Assembly: GCA_950295325.1 (NCBI GenBank)
Contig: OX485803.1
Location: 40,379,554-40,443,553, forward strand
Direction of reading: 5' to 3'
From: Polytrichum commune
Taxonomy: Eukaryota; Streptophyta; Polytrichopsida; Polytrichales; Polytrichaceae
DNA: 64,000 nt
A model generated the notes under the pieces. The model made no database searches. It worked only from the letters and a program-made list of their open reading frames with translations, and was not told the origin of the DNA. Below, one piece after another: positions 1 to 11,374 of this stretch (position 1 is the first letter of the stretch; each line of letters opens with the position of its first letter). Made by a program: the position numbers and the translations under genes.

Positions 1-199
1 ATCCGAACCATCCAGTTGAAAAATTGGTATTAATGTAATTGGTGATATACATTTGGTGAATAATATACATTGTCGCAAAAAATATCTGTTGAAGTTAATG
101 GAATCTATGCTAACAAAATTGTATCCACCCGCCGGGCGAAGTCGAGGATTGAACTCGATAATATACACACGCCACGAAGGAGGCAGACAAGGAAGTTTT

Positions 200-323
200 G
201 GACGCGCGTCCGTAACGTGGGAGGCATGCTCAAAGGTTGATTACCTCTTCAAGGGCGAGGTCCGCGCCAGCAGTGCCTCCCTCACCTGGCCCCGTCATGG
301 GCACAGGATCCGGACGCGCGTCC
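200..323. repeat. Two copies of the 12-bp palindrome at the 3' end of the VDGQH gene
   Basis: Perfect GGACGCGCGTCC cores lie at 200-211 and 312-323. The first is just past the stop codon of the minus-strand gene. The second is inside its last coding exon, where it is read as codons for Ala-Asp-Ala-Arg-Pro. The outer arms (TTTAC/GTAAA) are only partly kept here. Seen directly; function unknown. Confidence 0.85.
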
Positions 324-3300
324 GCAAAATTGTCCAGATCTTCGACCACCAACAAGGTGTCTCCAGCCGCTTGCGACCCTTGAGTATCCACGTAAGGCTG
401 ATCCTCATCTGTGGAGTCTTGGCTGCCCCGCATATGTACATCTTCATCGCCGATGGGGGCATTGCCTTCATTGACATCTGTCTCGGCGGCACCCGCCATG
501 TCACGTGCCGGTATCTCCTCCACTCCTGTAGGATGAGAGGAGGGCTCCTCTGGAGTGGCGACAACAAGGGGAGAGGGCGGGACAATCAACGCGGGGGCTG
601 GATAAGCATGCTCGGGTATATACACCGCATGGCTACTAGACGGAGGCCGCATGAGAGTGGTGGGCATCGACATGACGGCATCGGGAGCTGTATAGACTAC
701 AGGGGGTCTTGCCTGCAAGCTCTGCATCAGGCTCATAAATTGTTGACTTTGGGCCAAGAACTGTTGATTTTGGGCCATGAGATCGGCGTGCCTTCGAGCA
801 GACTCCAACCTAGCTTGCTCCATCTCAGCTTGGATGGCGGCCATCTTTTTGGCGTGCTCCTCGTTAGCTTCTCGAAGCCGTTGGTCAAGCTCTTCCTTCA
901 TTCGCCTCTCCATCTTCTCGTCCAATTCGGACACTGACATCGGCTCTTTCTTCACCTTGCCAGGTTCCGTAGGCAAGGCAGAGATGGCATTGTGAATCCT
1001 AATCTCATCCTCGTCTTCATCGGAGAGCTCCAAGACCGCGCCTTCAGGGTATTCGTTGTATGGCGTCTTGTTCCTCTTTCGTCGACTCTCACGATATAGA
1101 GAGATATCAGGCCTCAATATCAACTCCAGCACATCCCTCCCCTCCATAGGGGGTAGATCTGAATGTTGAGATCCCCCTCCAGATGAAGCGGTGCATCCGC
1201 CTTCTGCCGCAAGGTCCACATCCTTCTCGGCCATAACTCCTGGAGCACGAGATGGACCCGCAGTTGAGGGAAATCCAACTCGAGAGGTGGGAGTCCCAAA
1301 AGGTGAGAGAACAGGGGTATGAGGGACCCTTATCGGAGTGAAGTTCACGCGTGCCTCCTGCACATCCGTGTCGTATGTTCCCAGCAGGAAAGCACTTGGA
1401 TTAATTGGGTCGCGAACAAGGCCGTGTAAAGGCTCCTGTGTGGAGGGTTGCGCTCTTGGGGAACTGGGATCTTGGTCCTCTTCAGGGTCTGTCTCCATTC
1501 CGGGCATTGCCTCTTCTCTAGAAGAAAGAGGCACAACAGGATGGGGTGTAAGGACGTCCATGATGTCCTGGATATCCATTTTGGAGGCCATTACCCTGTG
1601 AGTATGGGCGTCATCGTAGTCGGAATCCTGCACAAAAGAATTCACCTGCAAGCCAAGCATCTGGACCATAACAAGAAAATTAGATAAGAACAATAGTGGT
1701 GATTGCATATAAATGAGGCTAGATGTCAACACGTTATACGGACGCGCGTCCGTAAAACCACCACTCAAAAGTTGGACAATTTTACGGACGCACGGTCGTA
1801 AAATTCACATGCACCTGATACTGGGTTTTTACGGACGCGCGTCCGTAAAATAACTATGCAAAAGATAGGTGGGTTGAAAGACAAACAAATACTCACCAGT
1901 GCTGCATACATAAACTTCGTGCCTCCGAAGACGTTGTAAACTGTCTCACTCATGACAGTTAAAGCCTTCAAGACCCCTATATAAAAGTCCATCCGGAGCT
2001 CGAACGCCGGATAGATTGCATGCATTGTCTCCTCAACAAGCTCCTTGGGATGTGGTGGCGGCAACGAATAGACTTTCCTGAACACCTCGTGTGGTTTAAT
2101 GGGCAATCGCCCAGTTGGGGAAGACTTGCGTGTTAAGAAATAAAGCTGCATAGCTCCCACTTGCTTCACCCCCCTTGCCTCTTGAATGAAAGTGATCCCT
2201 TCTGTCTTCGCTGGGATGTAGGTGCTGTGGTACATATCGTATTCGAGGTCCATCGTTGATGTGTACAGATGGACAATGGATGTGGACCTCTCTTGCTCTA
2301 CAATCCATAACCACACATGAGGCTCGAAGAGGGCAGGCGAGCGATAGCTCTTGAAGGCTTTTAAGAAGGGCTCGTAGAAGGGTGCTCCCGCAACGTCTTG
2401 CTTCCATGCTCCGGGAATTGCACGAAAATCAAAAATGGCGAAAGGGCAACCCCTGGGGTCATCTCTCACAGAGGCTCTTGAAGCATGGGTGTCCCATGCG
2501 CCGAACTTCATGCCCTTTGCGACCGTGCAGAATCTTGCAAACCCTCCAAATTTCGCGTTCTTTTTCCTATCGAGAAAGTGAACATACAACCCTGCCTCCC
2601 TCTCGTCGATGGATCCCTTCTTTTCGTTCCTTCTGGATCGTTGGGCAAGGAAGGATGATGCCCCTCTTATCAAAGCTCGCATTGAGACGCCATTGATGTG
2701 GTATTCACCCTTCAGCTTCCTCCAATTCTCCCACACGATCTCACCATCACTATTAATGAGGTTGTGGGTGGGTAGCAATTTGCTAATCTCCCTTACAGCC
2801 ATGGTCTTCTTCTTTCTGTAATCGCACCATTCCTTAATGTGGTACGTGGATGGCTTCATGTGCTTCGGCCGCTTCAGAAAGATTTTGGGATAGGGCAGAG
2901 TTCTTCTAGGAGTTTCTAGAAGAATGTGTTCTGCTGCCCTGTACAGCTCCGAGTCCATCAATCCTTGGAGGGGACGAAAGAACTCTCGCAGGATTGGTGG
3001 TACCTTAACTTTTGAGTCGCTCTTGTAGGTGTTCTCCGTATCTGGATTGACAAGGTCGCCGTTGTTGTGGGCATCGAAAAGTCGCAACCATATTGACCAC
3101 GTCTCTTCTGTTGCAGTGATGAGCTTGAGTTCGCCTTTTAATTCATGCACTGTTTTCATGCCGCTTGTCTTCATGTCTATACTCGAGAACTTTGTCAATA
3201 TGGCATTGCTGAATGTCTGCAAGAGGCGCGAATTGCAAGAAATCAGAACATTGAATTCAGTACAAATTAAATTCAAATATTTGAAGCAGTGGGAGGAGAA

Positions 3301-4638
3301 GGGCCACATTTACGGACGCACGTCCGTAAATCTATTTGAGTAACATACCTGCCATTTTGGGTTCTTCACGACAGCATTATCTCTTTCTTTTGGGGGACAT
3401 TCGTGCTCCACCCACAAGGTCCTCCCAGCCACGATGTTGGCTGCCCATAAAGCCTCGAACTGCCTCACTTTATTCCCCTGGTTCATGAAGGCAGATATTG
3501 CTATGAGTTGGTTCGAGTCCTTGGAATGCACGACGAATGCCTTCCAATATCGGATTGTCTCCTTTAATGGGCTTTTCCACTCGTCGTCTTCAAGGAGAGC
3601 TTTTGCAGCCATTACACTATGTTGGCCGTCGACAATGTAGAACTCTCCATTCTTGAGAATCGGCCAATTTTTTTCGTTGACTTCAACGATAGGATCCTTT
3701 GGTGTCACACAAATGGTTTGCCTGTCAAACTTGGGGTTGTTCATGATGTTGTTCATTTGCCACCATACACCGCTTTCTTCTTTTGCTCTGGTATTCATAC
3801 TTTCGGTGCCCTTGTGGCATTTGTAGACGTCTACTTCGAAAGTAAAATACCTGCCAAGGGGCCAGCATCCCTTCGTCTTCTCATCGAACTCTTGGAATAT
3901 TTTTGTTGAGAGTTCGGCGTCAGGGCGTTGACCCTTTTTGAGGAGTGGAGCGACAGTCAGTGTAGAGCTGACATCCGGACCCTCTGTTAGTCCAGAGTCC
4001 ATCTGCGAGTGAGAGCGTTTACTCGCCTGTCTGCTCCCTCTTGATGCACCACTCTGCGAGGGCCTTGAGGATTCCGGCACTGGTTTAGGCACACGCTTAG
4101 GTCGTTCAGGGACGACTTGTTTTTTCTTATCTTTCCCCTTTCTGGCCTCTAGCAAGGCTCCATTTACTCTTGTTACATTGTTCAAGAGTCGTCCAAGCTG
4201 CTTACCCGTCCAAGGTGCATTGCATGCATAGTCTTGGAACTCCGTCTGGAGATTGAAGCAAGCCGCATCTGTACTAGCATTCTCACACTCATTTTTGTTG
4301 AAGGGGTGGTAGGATTCGTGCAAAATGAAAGTGACCCGATCTTCTTTCTTCTCAAGGTCTATTACTACATAATCCCCTTGTGCCACTGCACACTCTACTG
4401 TCCACGATTTAAGCTTTATCCACTTCTCAGCTTCATCTATGTCCGTCTTCATTTGATATGCAAATCTAAGCACAAATATTTCTTTCTCGTCCTTTTCTAC
4501 CAATACTGTCCAATTATCCACAATTTCATCTTGTGGCTTGTAATGGTCGTTGGGACTTATGTCTTTGATGGCTTCTGGTAGCGGAGGAATGAGAGCTTCT
4601 GCGAACATCTCAATTGCATGTCTCTTTTTAGATGCCAT
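230..4638 (-). CDS. Large spliced protein with ParB/DGQHR-like VDGQH motif and C-terminal coiled coil
   Basis: I read three coding exons: 4638-3349, 3216-1897 and 1660-230 (430, 440 and 477 codons, stop included). Junctions are GT...AG, all in phase 0 (donors GTATGT and GTGAGT; acceptors CTTGCAG and GGTCCAG). The ATG follows directly on a TTTGCAG acceptor, so the 5' leader is probably spliced. Residues about 336-345 read VDGQHSVMAA, like the ParB/sulfiredoxin and DGQHR nucleotide-binding motif. A basic Pro/Ser-rich linker precedes it (about 175-215). Exon 3 has a highly charged coiled coil (EELDQRLREANEE...) and an acidic low-complexity tail. The middle exon matches no family I recognise. Both introns and the last exon carry copies of the locus palindrome. 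It is divergently oriented to the DUF7869-type gene at 11375. Function is unknown; a transposon- or partition-associated DNA-binding role is inference. Confidence 0.72.
1735..1849. repeat. Three palindrome copies inside intron 2 of the VDGQH gene
   Basis: Cores lie at 1740-1751 (perfect), 1786-1797 (imperfect, GGACGCACGGTC) and 1833-1844 (perfect, with full TTTAC/GTAAA arms at 1828-1849). All lie in the intron between 1661 and 1896. Confidence 0.85.
3309..3330. repeat. Palindrome copy inside intron 1 of the VDGQH gene
   Basis: TTTAC, core GGACGCACGTCC, GTAAA. One central base departs from symmetry. It lies in the intron 3217-3348, about 18 bp from the splice donor. Confidence 0.85.
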
Positions 4639-4693
4639 CTGCAAATGATAAGATAGATAAGTTAGAATTCTTGGCAAAAGATATAGATCATAC

Positions 4694-4838
4694 TTTACGA
4701 ACGCGCGTTCGTAAAGTTTTCCAAATTGTCTCAATTATATTTTTGGATCCAAATGAAAAGATACATTTCTTCCAAATACGCATAACGCGTATATTATATA
4801 CTCAAATATCTCTATAAGTTACGGACGCGCGTCCGTAA
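4694..4838. repeat. Two palindrome copies, one with paired compensatory changes
   Basis: At 4694-4715 the core is GAACGCGCGTTC with TTTAC/GTAAA arms. Both half-sites changed together, so the site is still a perfect 22-bp palindrome. At 4823-4834 the standard core recurs, with one base missing from the left arm. Confidence 0.85.
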
Positions 4839-4888
4839 ACTTCGCAAAGATAGTATGGTGGTAAATATCAATGTATTCAAGTTACGGT

Positions 4889-5460
4889 TAATATTTTTTT
4901 GAGAGTCTTGTTTCACACCTACATTTTTTGAGAGTCTTGTTTCTCACCTACATATATTTTTGAGAGTCTTGTTTCTCACCTACACAAAGATCCACAAAGT
5001 TTACGGACGCGCGTCCGTAAACTTTGAGTATTATAAAGGCTATTTTAATATGCCTAATATTACAATATTTGGCTTCGTTTGCGTAATATATTGTTTGAGA
5101 GGCTTGTCTCTCACCTACCCAAAGATCCACAAAGTTTACGGACGCGCGTCCGTAAACTTTGAGTATTATAAAGGTTATTTTAATATGCCTAATATTACAA
5201 TATTTGGCTTCGTTTGCGTAATATGCGGTTTGAGAGTCTTGTTTCTCACCTACACAAAGATCCACAAAGTTTACGGACGCGCGTCCGTAAACTTTGAGTA
5301 TTATAAAGGCTATTTTAATATGCCTAATATTACAATATTTGGCTTCGTTTGCGTAATATGTTGTTTGAGAGGCTTGTCTCTCACCTACACAAAGATCCAC
5401 AAAGTTTACGGACGCGCGTCCGTAAACTTTGAGGATTATAAAGGCTATTGTAATGTTTGC
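4889..5460. repeat. 135-bp tandem array, each unit centred on a 32-bp palindrome
   Basis: Four units have palindromes at 4995-5026, 5130-5161, 5265-5296 and 5400-5431, an exact 135-bp period. In each, the core GGACGCGCGTCC is extended symmetrically by GTTTAC/GTAAAC and CAAA/TTTG. Sequence between palindromes is nearly identical between units. The left end holds extra short copies of a 'gagagtcttgtttctcacc' motif near 4901, 4930 and 4962. Open frames across the array on both strands are by-products of the repeat. Confidence 0.93.
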
Positions 5461-6238
5461 GTATTCCAATGTTTTCATTAATGCTCCGTGTTTTTCGGGA
5501 CTTTACCTTGTCGTCCAATATGGTTTTGCCCTCCAAATAAGAATGCAATTTTACTTCACTGCAATAGCAAACACTGCACTGCAGATTGACAACATAAGGC
5601 ACTTTCAGAACACTGACATGTCCATAACTAAATGATTCTTAGAATGTAGCCATAGACAAAGTACTAAACAAATTCAGAATTCCTTGAAACTGGAATCTCA
5701 CATTCTGTCATGCTAACCTTAAGCCCTAAACCACAACAACCCAAAATTGCAATCATACAAAATGCAATTGCAATGTTCTAAAAAACTTACCTTTCTAGAG
5801 TGTTTGCTCCTAAACCACAACTAGCTGCTCCTGCTGCAGCTAATACCAACTGCAAATGAACAATAAAATTGAGGTCAGAAACCTCTAGTAATTCAATGTG
5901 CACATGCATGATTCAACATTGAGAACTACTCAAAAAAGTTGCTCATAAATCAGATTCATGCAACACAAGTGAAAGGAAACTATTGATTTGTATGCAAAAA
6001 ATATAATGAACTACATGGTGAAGCTACAACTGAAACCCTAATGAGCAACATCTGAAACACTAATTACCCTTGCAACAACTGAGATCAACTGAAAACAACC
6101 TAATGAGCAGTAGCAAGCAACAATGAGCATCCTAATGATCTAATGAGCAGCAAGCAAGCAAGCAGCAAGCAAAACTTACTAATGAGCTAATGAGCTAATA
6201 AGCAAATGAGCAGCAAACAAGGAGAACTTACTCTAGCT

Positions 6239-6252
6239 CTGACGCGCGTCAG
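6239..6252. repeat. Variant palindrome CTGACGCGCGTCAG
   Basis: A 14-bp perfect palindrome shares the GACGCGCGTC centre of the locus palindrome but has different symmetrical flanks (CT/AG). It lies about 10 bp from a strong minus-strand splice donor (GTAAGT). Confidence 0.75.
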
Positions 6253-6289
6253 CAATTGACCAATAAGAATGAGTTTTGCATTGTGAGGA

Positions 6290-6700
6290 AAGAGAAGCAA
6301 GACCAGCAAGGGAAGCAAGAGAAGAGAGAGAAGAAAGTGAAGATAAGGGTAAGAAGCAAGAGAAACAAGAGAAGAAAGTGAAGAGAAGCAAAAGAAGCAA
6401 AAGAAGATGAGCAGATGAGCAAGAGAAGATGAGAAGTTGAGCAAGAGAAGATGAGCAAGAGAAGAAGAGTAGATGAGCAAGAGAAGATGAGCAAATGAGC
6501 AAGAGAAGCAAGAGCAGATGAGCAAGAGAAACAAGAGAAACAAGAGAAACAAGATAAACAAGAGTTGCAAGAGAAGGAAGCAAAAGCACGAAGAGGAGGG
6601 CAAAAGGGAGCTGGTGTACTTTGAAACCCTATAACCCTAAAGCAAGAGAAGCAAGAGCAACAGTAGAAGGAACGGAAGGAAGAGATGATAGAGAAGGAAG
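6290..6700. repeat. A/G-rich low-complexity tract
   Basis: Irregular repeats of units such as agaagatgagcaagag. On the minus strand this is CT-rich and gives several overlapping Leu/Ser-rich open frames that are not credible proteins. Confidence 0.85.
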
Positions 6701-8917
6701 GAAAAGCACGAAGAGCGAGGGCGAAAGGGTGCTGGAGTACTTGGAACCCTAAAACAATGGCGTGCCTCCACGTGTCCCTACCCCAAACGTCGCGCCCAAT
6801 CGCCGGCCTATACCCTTACGTGGCATCACCCTACTGGTCTATATTTGGTATTGAAATAGGGGTTTAATTTATACTTAGTTTGGTGATTTTATTATCATAT
6901 TATGTCATAATAACATCTTATGTTTATGCTAAGGCAAGTTAAAAGTCACACTAAATGTCACTCTAAATATAAAATGAGCCATCTCGTTGCCTCTTCTCTT
7001 CACTTTTGATAATGAGTGAAATATTCATACGAGCTCTAGAAAGTATTCATTATTTTAGGAAATTATATTAGGGTGTGAGGTTGAGTAAATTATTATGTCA
7101 TTGTCAACAATTAAATGACATCAATAATAATAATAATATCATTTTGGAACTCCAAACAATGAGAGAAACTAACTACAATTTCTAGTGTGGCCTCTATGGA
7201 GAGTGGGGGAGCACCTTTCATTAAAACCTAGAATCACGTGCGTTCACTGCATACTCTAAAAACCCCCTAATATATACAAGTGATTTTTTGTGAAATGAAG
7301 TAATACACATACAATTGCAACAATAAATATACAAGCAACAATATGTATACACAAAAAAACATCCATTCATATATATTAGTCATTACTCGGGGGGGCAGTG
7401 TGTTAAAAAAATAAGGATATAGGGGGGTATTACTTTCAATTCTCTTATTTTTTTTCACATGCTATCATTATATAAATTTCTACTTTGGGTTAATAGAAAA
7501 ATGGCTTGCATTACTTATAATTCCAAATTACCAATTATTCCATACCCTATACTACTTTAAAGATGTCCAGTGCCATTTTTGATACCCTATATTACTCTTA
7601 AGTCCATTTATAATTTTTTGCCCCCATGTTTTTAAAATACCCTATCATTTGTTTGCACGTATATTGCTACTCCAACCAATGACTGCCCCCCCCCCCCCGA
7701 GAGTCATTAACATAAGTATACAAATGCAATTATTGTCTCGAAGTCTACCATGGAATGATCAATAAGATCATATGTCCACTTGTTGTTAGCCCCTTTTGAT
7801 ACCAACATAAACCAATCTCCACGTTTGATGGACGGTCCATCAAGTCAAATGGATCCCTATACTCCACCCAACGATTACCAAACTTCCTCCGCATCCTATA
7901 AACTCTCCCAACAAACCAAACCTTATGAAAACTTATCCAATATGAACACTTATGATATATAGTATAGTAACAATACCATACAAGTACAATTATTCTATAC
8001 TTTTTAAAGGCCTTCCATATATGTACGTAACTATAAATTATAACATGTATACCATATGTATATGCAATACGGCAAGGTCCAAATCAATACCCCTCCTGTG
8101 CACTCACGTATAACTCGTACATGTTTAGTACAGTGCACCCCCCGAGCTATGGAGGGGACTCTATATTTCGAGAATAGTAATAATATTCAATAAAAGGATG
8201 TCTTGTTGATTAACTTCAGTATAAGAATTCTTTTTCTTCTCAAAGGTGGGATTCAAATGCAATTGGGGCAATATACCAATTGGCCACAAATTCTCATGAA
8301 ACTTTGCCAAGAAATACTTGTGAATCCCTCAATTATCGCAATAAGTTGTGAAACGCAATTAACAAAACCGAAACATCGAGATATGGGGAGAATTCATATG
8401 CTTGTAATACCTTAAACAACATTACGGATTAATTCAATCCCTCCACACATAGGTCTAAGCTTGTATTAAAACAAAATGCATGGGTATGTGTTGAATGTAC
8501 ATCCCTCTTGTACATTAAACAACCTTTCGGATCCATCCAATCCTTCCACACATAGGCCTCAGCTTGTATTATCGCTTATAAGTAGTAGCAAACTTGTTTA
8601 TATTTGGAGTTTTCTTTCGGTGGTGAGTTGTGTTTAGGACTCGATTATAGAATACCAATATACGATCTTCAAAACCTTTCATCAAAAGTATATGTTTAAA
8701 GCAAATGGTTTAAAGCCAAAGAAAGATTTAAAAAAATGAAAGGTAAGGTTACCCCTAAATTTGCTTCACATTTGAAATGTTTATGGTTTTATTTTACAAA
8801 ATTTAAAGGTAGTCATATAGTTTTGAATTACTTCCACTTAAGGCTACACATGTATTGGGAGTTATTCAGTTAACCATGCGTACCGTATGTCGTTGTGTTT
8901 GTTCAGGGGTGGGCGGT

Positions 8918-8973
8918 TATAGGGTATAGGGTATAGGGTTTAGGGTTTAGGGTTTAGGGTTTAGGATTTAGGG
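8918..8973 (+). repeat. Interstitial telomere-like repeat (TTTAGGG)n
   Basis: TATAGGG variants run into four to five perfect TTTAGGG units and then one TTTAGGA/TTTAGGG variant. TTTAGGG is the Arabidopsis-type telomere unit. Sequence continues on both sides, so this is an internal tract. Confidence 0.9.
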
Positions 8974-10180
8974 TACCACGTATGAACTAATGAGAGTATC
9001 CCCCTTCTGTCACCAACTTAAAATTGCTTGCCTTTATAATATTTGGATACCCTACCCTCCCCTTCTCTCCATTATGGTTTGTTGGGCTCATAATGTTACT
9101 TAGAACAACAACTGCTATTGTTTGAGTCAATATTGTAGATAATGTACATGGGGTACTAAAAATTGTTTTTTGTCTCACGTATAGTACATTAAGAATGCTA
9201 GTATTATTTTTTTTGAAATAAATGTTGATGTATTGAAGGGGGCCCTAAAGTTAAGAGAGGAAATTGAGAATATTGATTTTAAAGCAACCCATAGTGCCTA
9301 TGACAATAGATGTGCTATTTTCATGGCATCTAGGCGCTCAAAGTTTGTGTACGTATTAGTATAATTATGTATAGGTGTGTAAAAGTGGGTAAATTAAACG
9401 GGTTGGATGGTAGGGTGGTGGCAAATGTAATTACTAGTTTAAATGCTAGATGAGAGGAGATAACATGATATTGGAGTGAATATCATTACATCGTATGCAA
9501 AACAATAAAATAGATGTTAGTTTAATTTTGAATGACACGTATTTTTATACTCCATGTACTATTGTTGTTGTTGTGGTTGATATTTCACACGACACTATAA
9601 TTTTCTGTCTCCTAGTTCTACAATGACCTCTCAATATTAGGTACTTCAATATTATAAACCACCCCTCAACAATGTTCAATGCTCATATATTATTAGCCTA
9701 TTTTCTTTGTTGTCCACCATAAATACGTAGATGCCTTTTGCTTTGTCATTATGTGGACTCATCGTCTATGCATGTTGTCCACTATGAATACACATTCCAT
9801 TGTAAGGCTGGCACACGGAATGTAGTAATGTTAGGTTTTTATTTATAGGACGTAGATGGTGGCTAGTATCCTATGTTGGAAAACGGATCCAAGGGAAACG
9901 ATCAGTACTTAAGGGGACACCCCTCCACCAAGGGACTCTTTTTGCATCTCAGATGTGGGTTGCGCTGCTTGGACCCTTGTAGTGTTCTGGATGTTTATTT
10001 CGTGCAGGTACAGATCCTATTGCAATGGACCTTTTATACCCTAAACACTAAATTCCAAGCCATAAACCCATTAGTGGAGCCAATTTTATGTGGATTGCAC
10101 TGTCTGGATCCTTATAGTGATTGATTTTTGTTTATGGCAAGTATCGTTCCTGGTGAAATGGTCCTATTATGGCGCCGCAA

Positions 10181-10600
10181 ATCACGGAGGTTTACGGACG
10201 TGCGTCCGTAAACCTTAAACCTCTTGCTTGGTTGGATATCTATTTATGTGAGAATTGCACTTGAGCTATTTCATGTACATTGAGGTTTACGGACGCGCGT
10301 CCGTAAACCTTAAACCTCTTGCTTGATTGGATATGTATTTTTGTGAGAATTATACTTGAGTTATTTCATTTACATTGAGGTTTACGGACGCGCGTCCGTA
10401 AACCTTAAACCTCTTGCTTGATTGGATATCTATTGTTGTGAGAATTATACTTCAGCTATTTCATGTACATTAAGGTTTACGGACGCGCGTCCGTAAACCT
10501 TTAACCTCTTGCTTGATTGGATATCTATTGCAGTGAGAATTATACTTGACCTATTTCATCTACATTGAGGTTTACGGACGCGCGTCCGTAAACTTTTGTA
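10181..10600. repeat. 95-bp tandem array, each unit centred on a 28-bp palindrome
   Basis: Five palindromes lie at 10188-10215, 10283-10310, 10378-10405, 10473-10500 and about 10568-10593, an exact 95-bp spacing. The core is GGACGCGCGTCC (first copy GGACGTGCGTCC) with arms AGGTTTAC/GTAAACCT. The outer arms (AGG/CCT) differ from those of the 135-bp array (CAAAG/CTTTG) although the core is the same. The array lies about 0.8-1.2 kb upstream of the DUF7869-type gene. Confidence 0.93.
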
Positions 10601-10750
10601 CCTTTTTGTTCCATTGTTCGGTATTGCACCTGAGCTGACATCATGACCACTTGCCATGTATAGTATACCAACGAGACTGTATTGTCATGAAAATTTTCTG
10701 ACTCACGTCCAGTAACCTAAACCTATTTGTGCTAGTAATGAGGTACAGAG

Positions 10751-11233
10751 AGGTTTACGGACGCGCATCCGTAAACCTGCAAACCTTTGGTTCCATACTT
10801 TTCACTATGTGCCATGTAGAATATTACATTGAGACTGTACGGTCAATGGAGGTATAAGATCCCTAAACCCTAAGCTTACATCACCCTATGTGTCATAGTA
10901 TAATATTTTGACATTCATAATACACAGTAGGAACCTGGCACCTGGACATCTTGGTTTCCTAAACCTCTGTGTGTCTTGCACAACACTGACTTTTGACATT
11001 CGGATGTTTGCGGACGCACGTCCGTATACCTATGTTGTATAGTTTGCGAAAACATTTGCGCATGATATTGACCTCTTTGACCACGAAGAGATTTACGGGT
11101 GCGCGCCCATAAAACTGTCATGTTTTTGTTGTCTGGACCTTTCCGCCGACTATGAACAAATAAAGACATATGTATGCGCGTGCTTGCACTGATAATGTTG
11201 TTACATGGAGATATACGTACGCGCGTTCGTATA
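10751..11233. repeat. Four degenerate palindrome copies between the 95-bp array and the DUF7869-type gene
   Basis: 10751-10778 keeps full AGGTTTAC/GTAAACCT arms with core GGACGCGCATCC. The core at 11012-11023 is GGACGCACGTCC. At 11097-11108 it is GGGTGCGCGCCC. At 11212-11233, TATAC/GTATA arms surround GTACGCGCGTTC. Each departs by one or a few bases and symmetry is largely kept. Confidence 0.8.
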
Positions 11234-11374
11234 CCAATGTGTCTTTGTTTCCAGGCCATGAAATCCACTATTGTTGACATTGTGTTTCATTGACAATAAG
11301 CGTTAGGACTATCCATGACATTTATTGAATGGGATATTTTGACATACTCTTCATGTGGGTCACTTGTAGTGGCC

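Larger units (their letters stand above)
4639..6610 (-). promoter_or_regulatory. Probable spliced 5' leader/promoter region of the VDGQH gene
   Basis: On the minus strand there is a TTTGCAG acceptor abutting the ATG, a candidate leader exon at 5849-5791 (acceptor TTTGCAG, donor AAAG/GTAAGT) and another strong GTAAGT donor near 6230. That donor ends a long CT-rich stretch typical of plant 5' UTRs. The leader exon does not stay in frame with the ATG, so it is probably untranslated. The 135-bp palindrome array would lie in a leader intron. No transcript evidence; inference from splice signals only. Confidence 0.35.
5461..10180. other. AT-rich central spacer of the divergent gene pair
   Basis: I see no convincing coding exon. 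It contains the candidate leader of the VDGQH gene, a low-complexity A/G-rich block (6290-6700), a C homopolymer near 7686, an interstitial telomere-like repeat (8918-8973) and otherwise unstructured AT-rich DNA. Confidence 0.5.

Noticed and set aside
53-937. 294-residue plus-strand open frame
   Set aside because: It is antisense to the last exon of the VDGQH gene, has no motif and follows the codon structure of the other strand.
4948-5481. Long open frames on both strands across the 135-bp array
   Set aside because: 135 is divisible by three, so any frame without a stop stays open through all units. The residues simply repeat the palindrome and spacer.
6187-6603. Overlapping Leu/Ser-rich minus-strand open frames
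   Set aside because: Translation of a low-complexity CT-rich tract; all three frames look alike.
8918-8973. True chromosome end
   Set aside because: The TTTAGGG tract is short and ordinary sequence continues on both sides.
4995-10587. CRISPR-like appearance of regularly spaced palindromes
   Set aside because: The sequence between palindromes is repeated, not unique spacers. Periods are 135 and 95 bp, and the context is a eukaryotic spliced locus.
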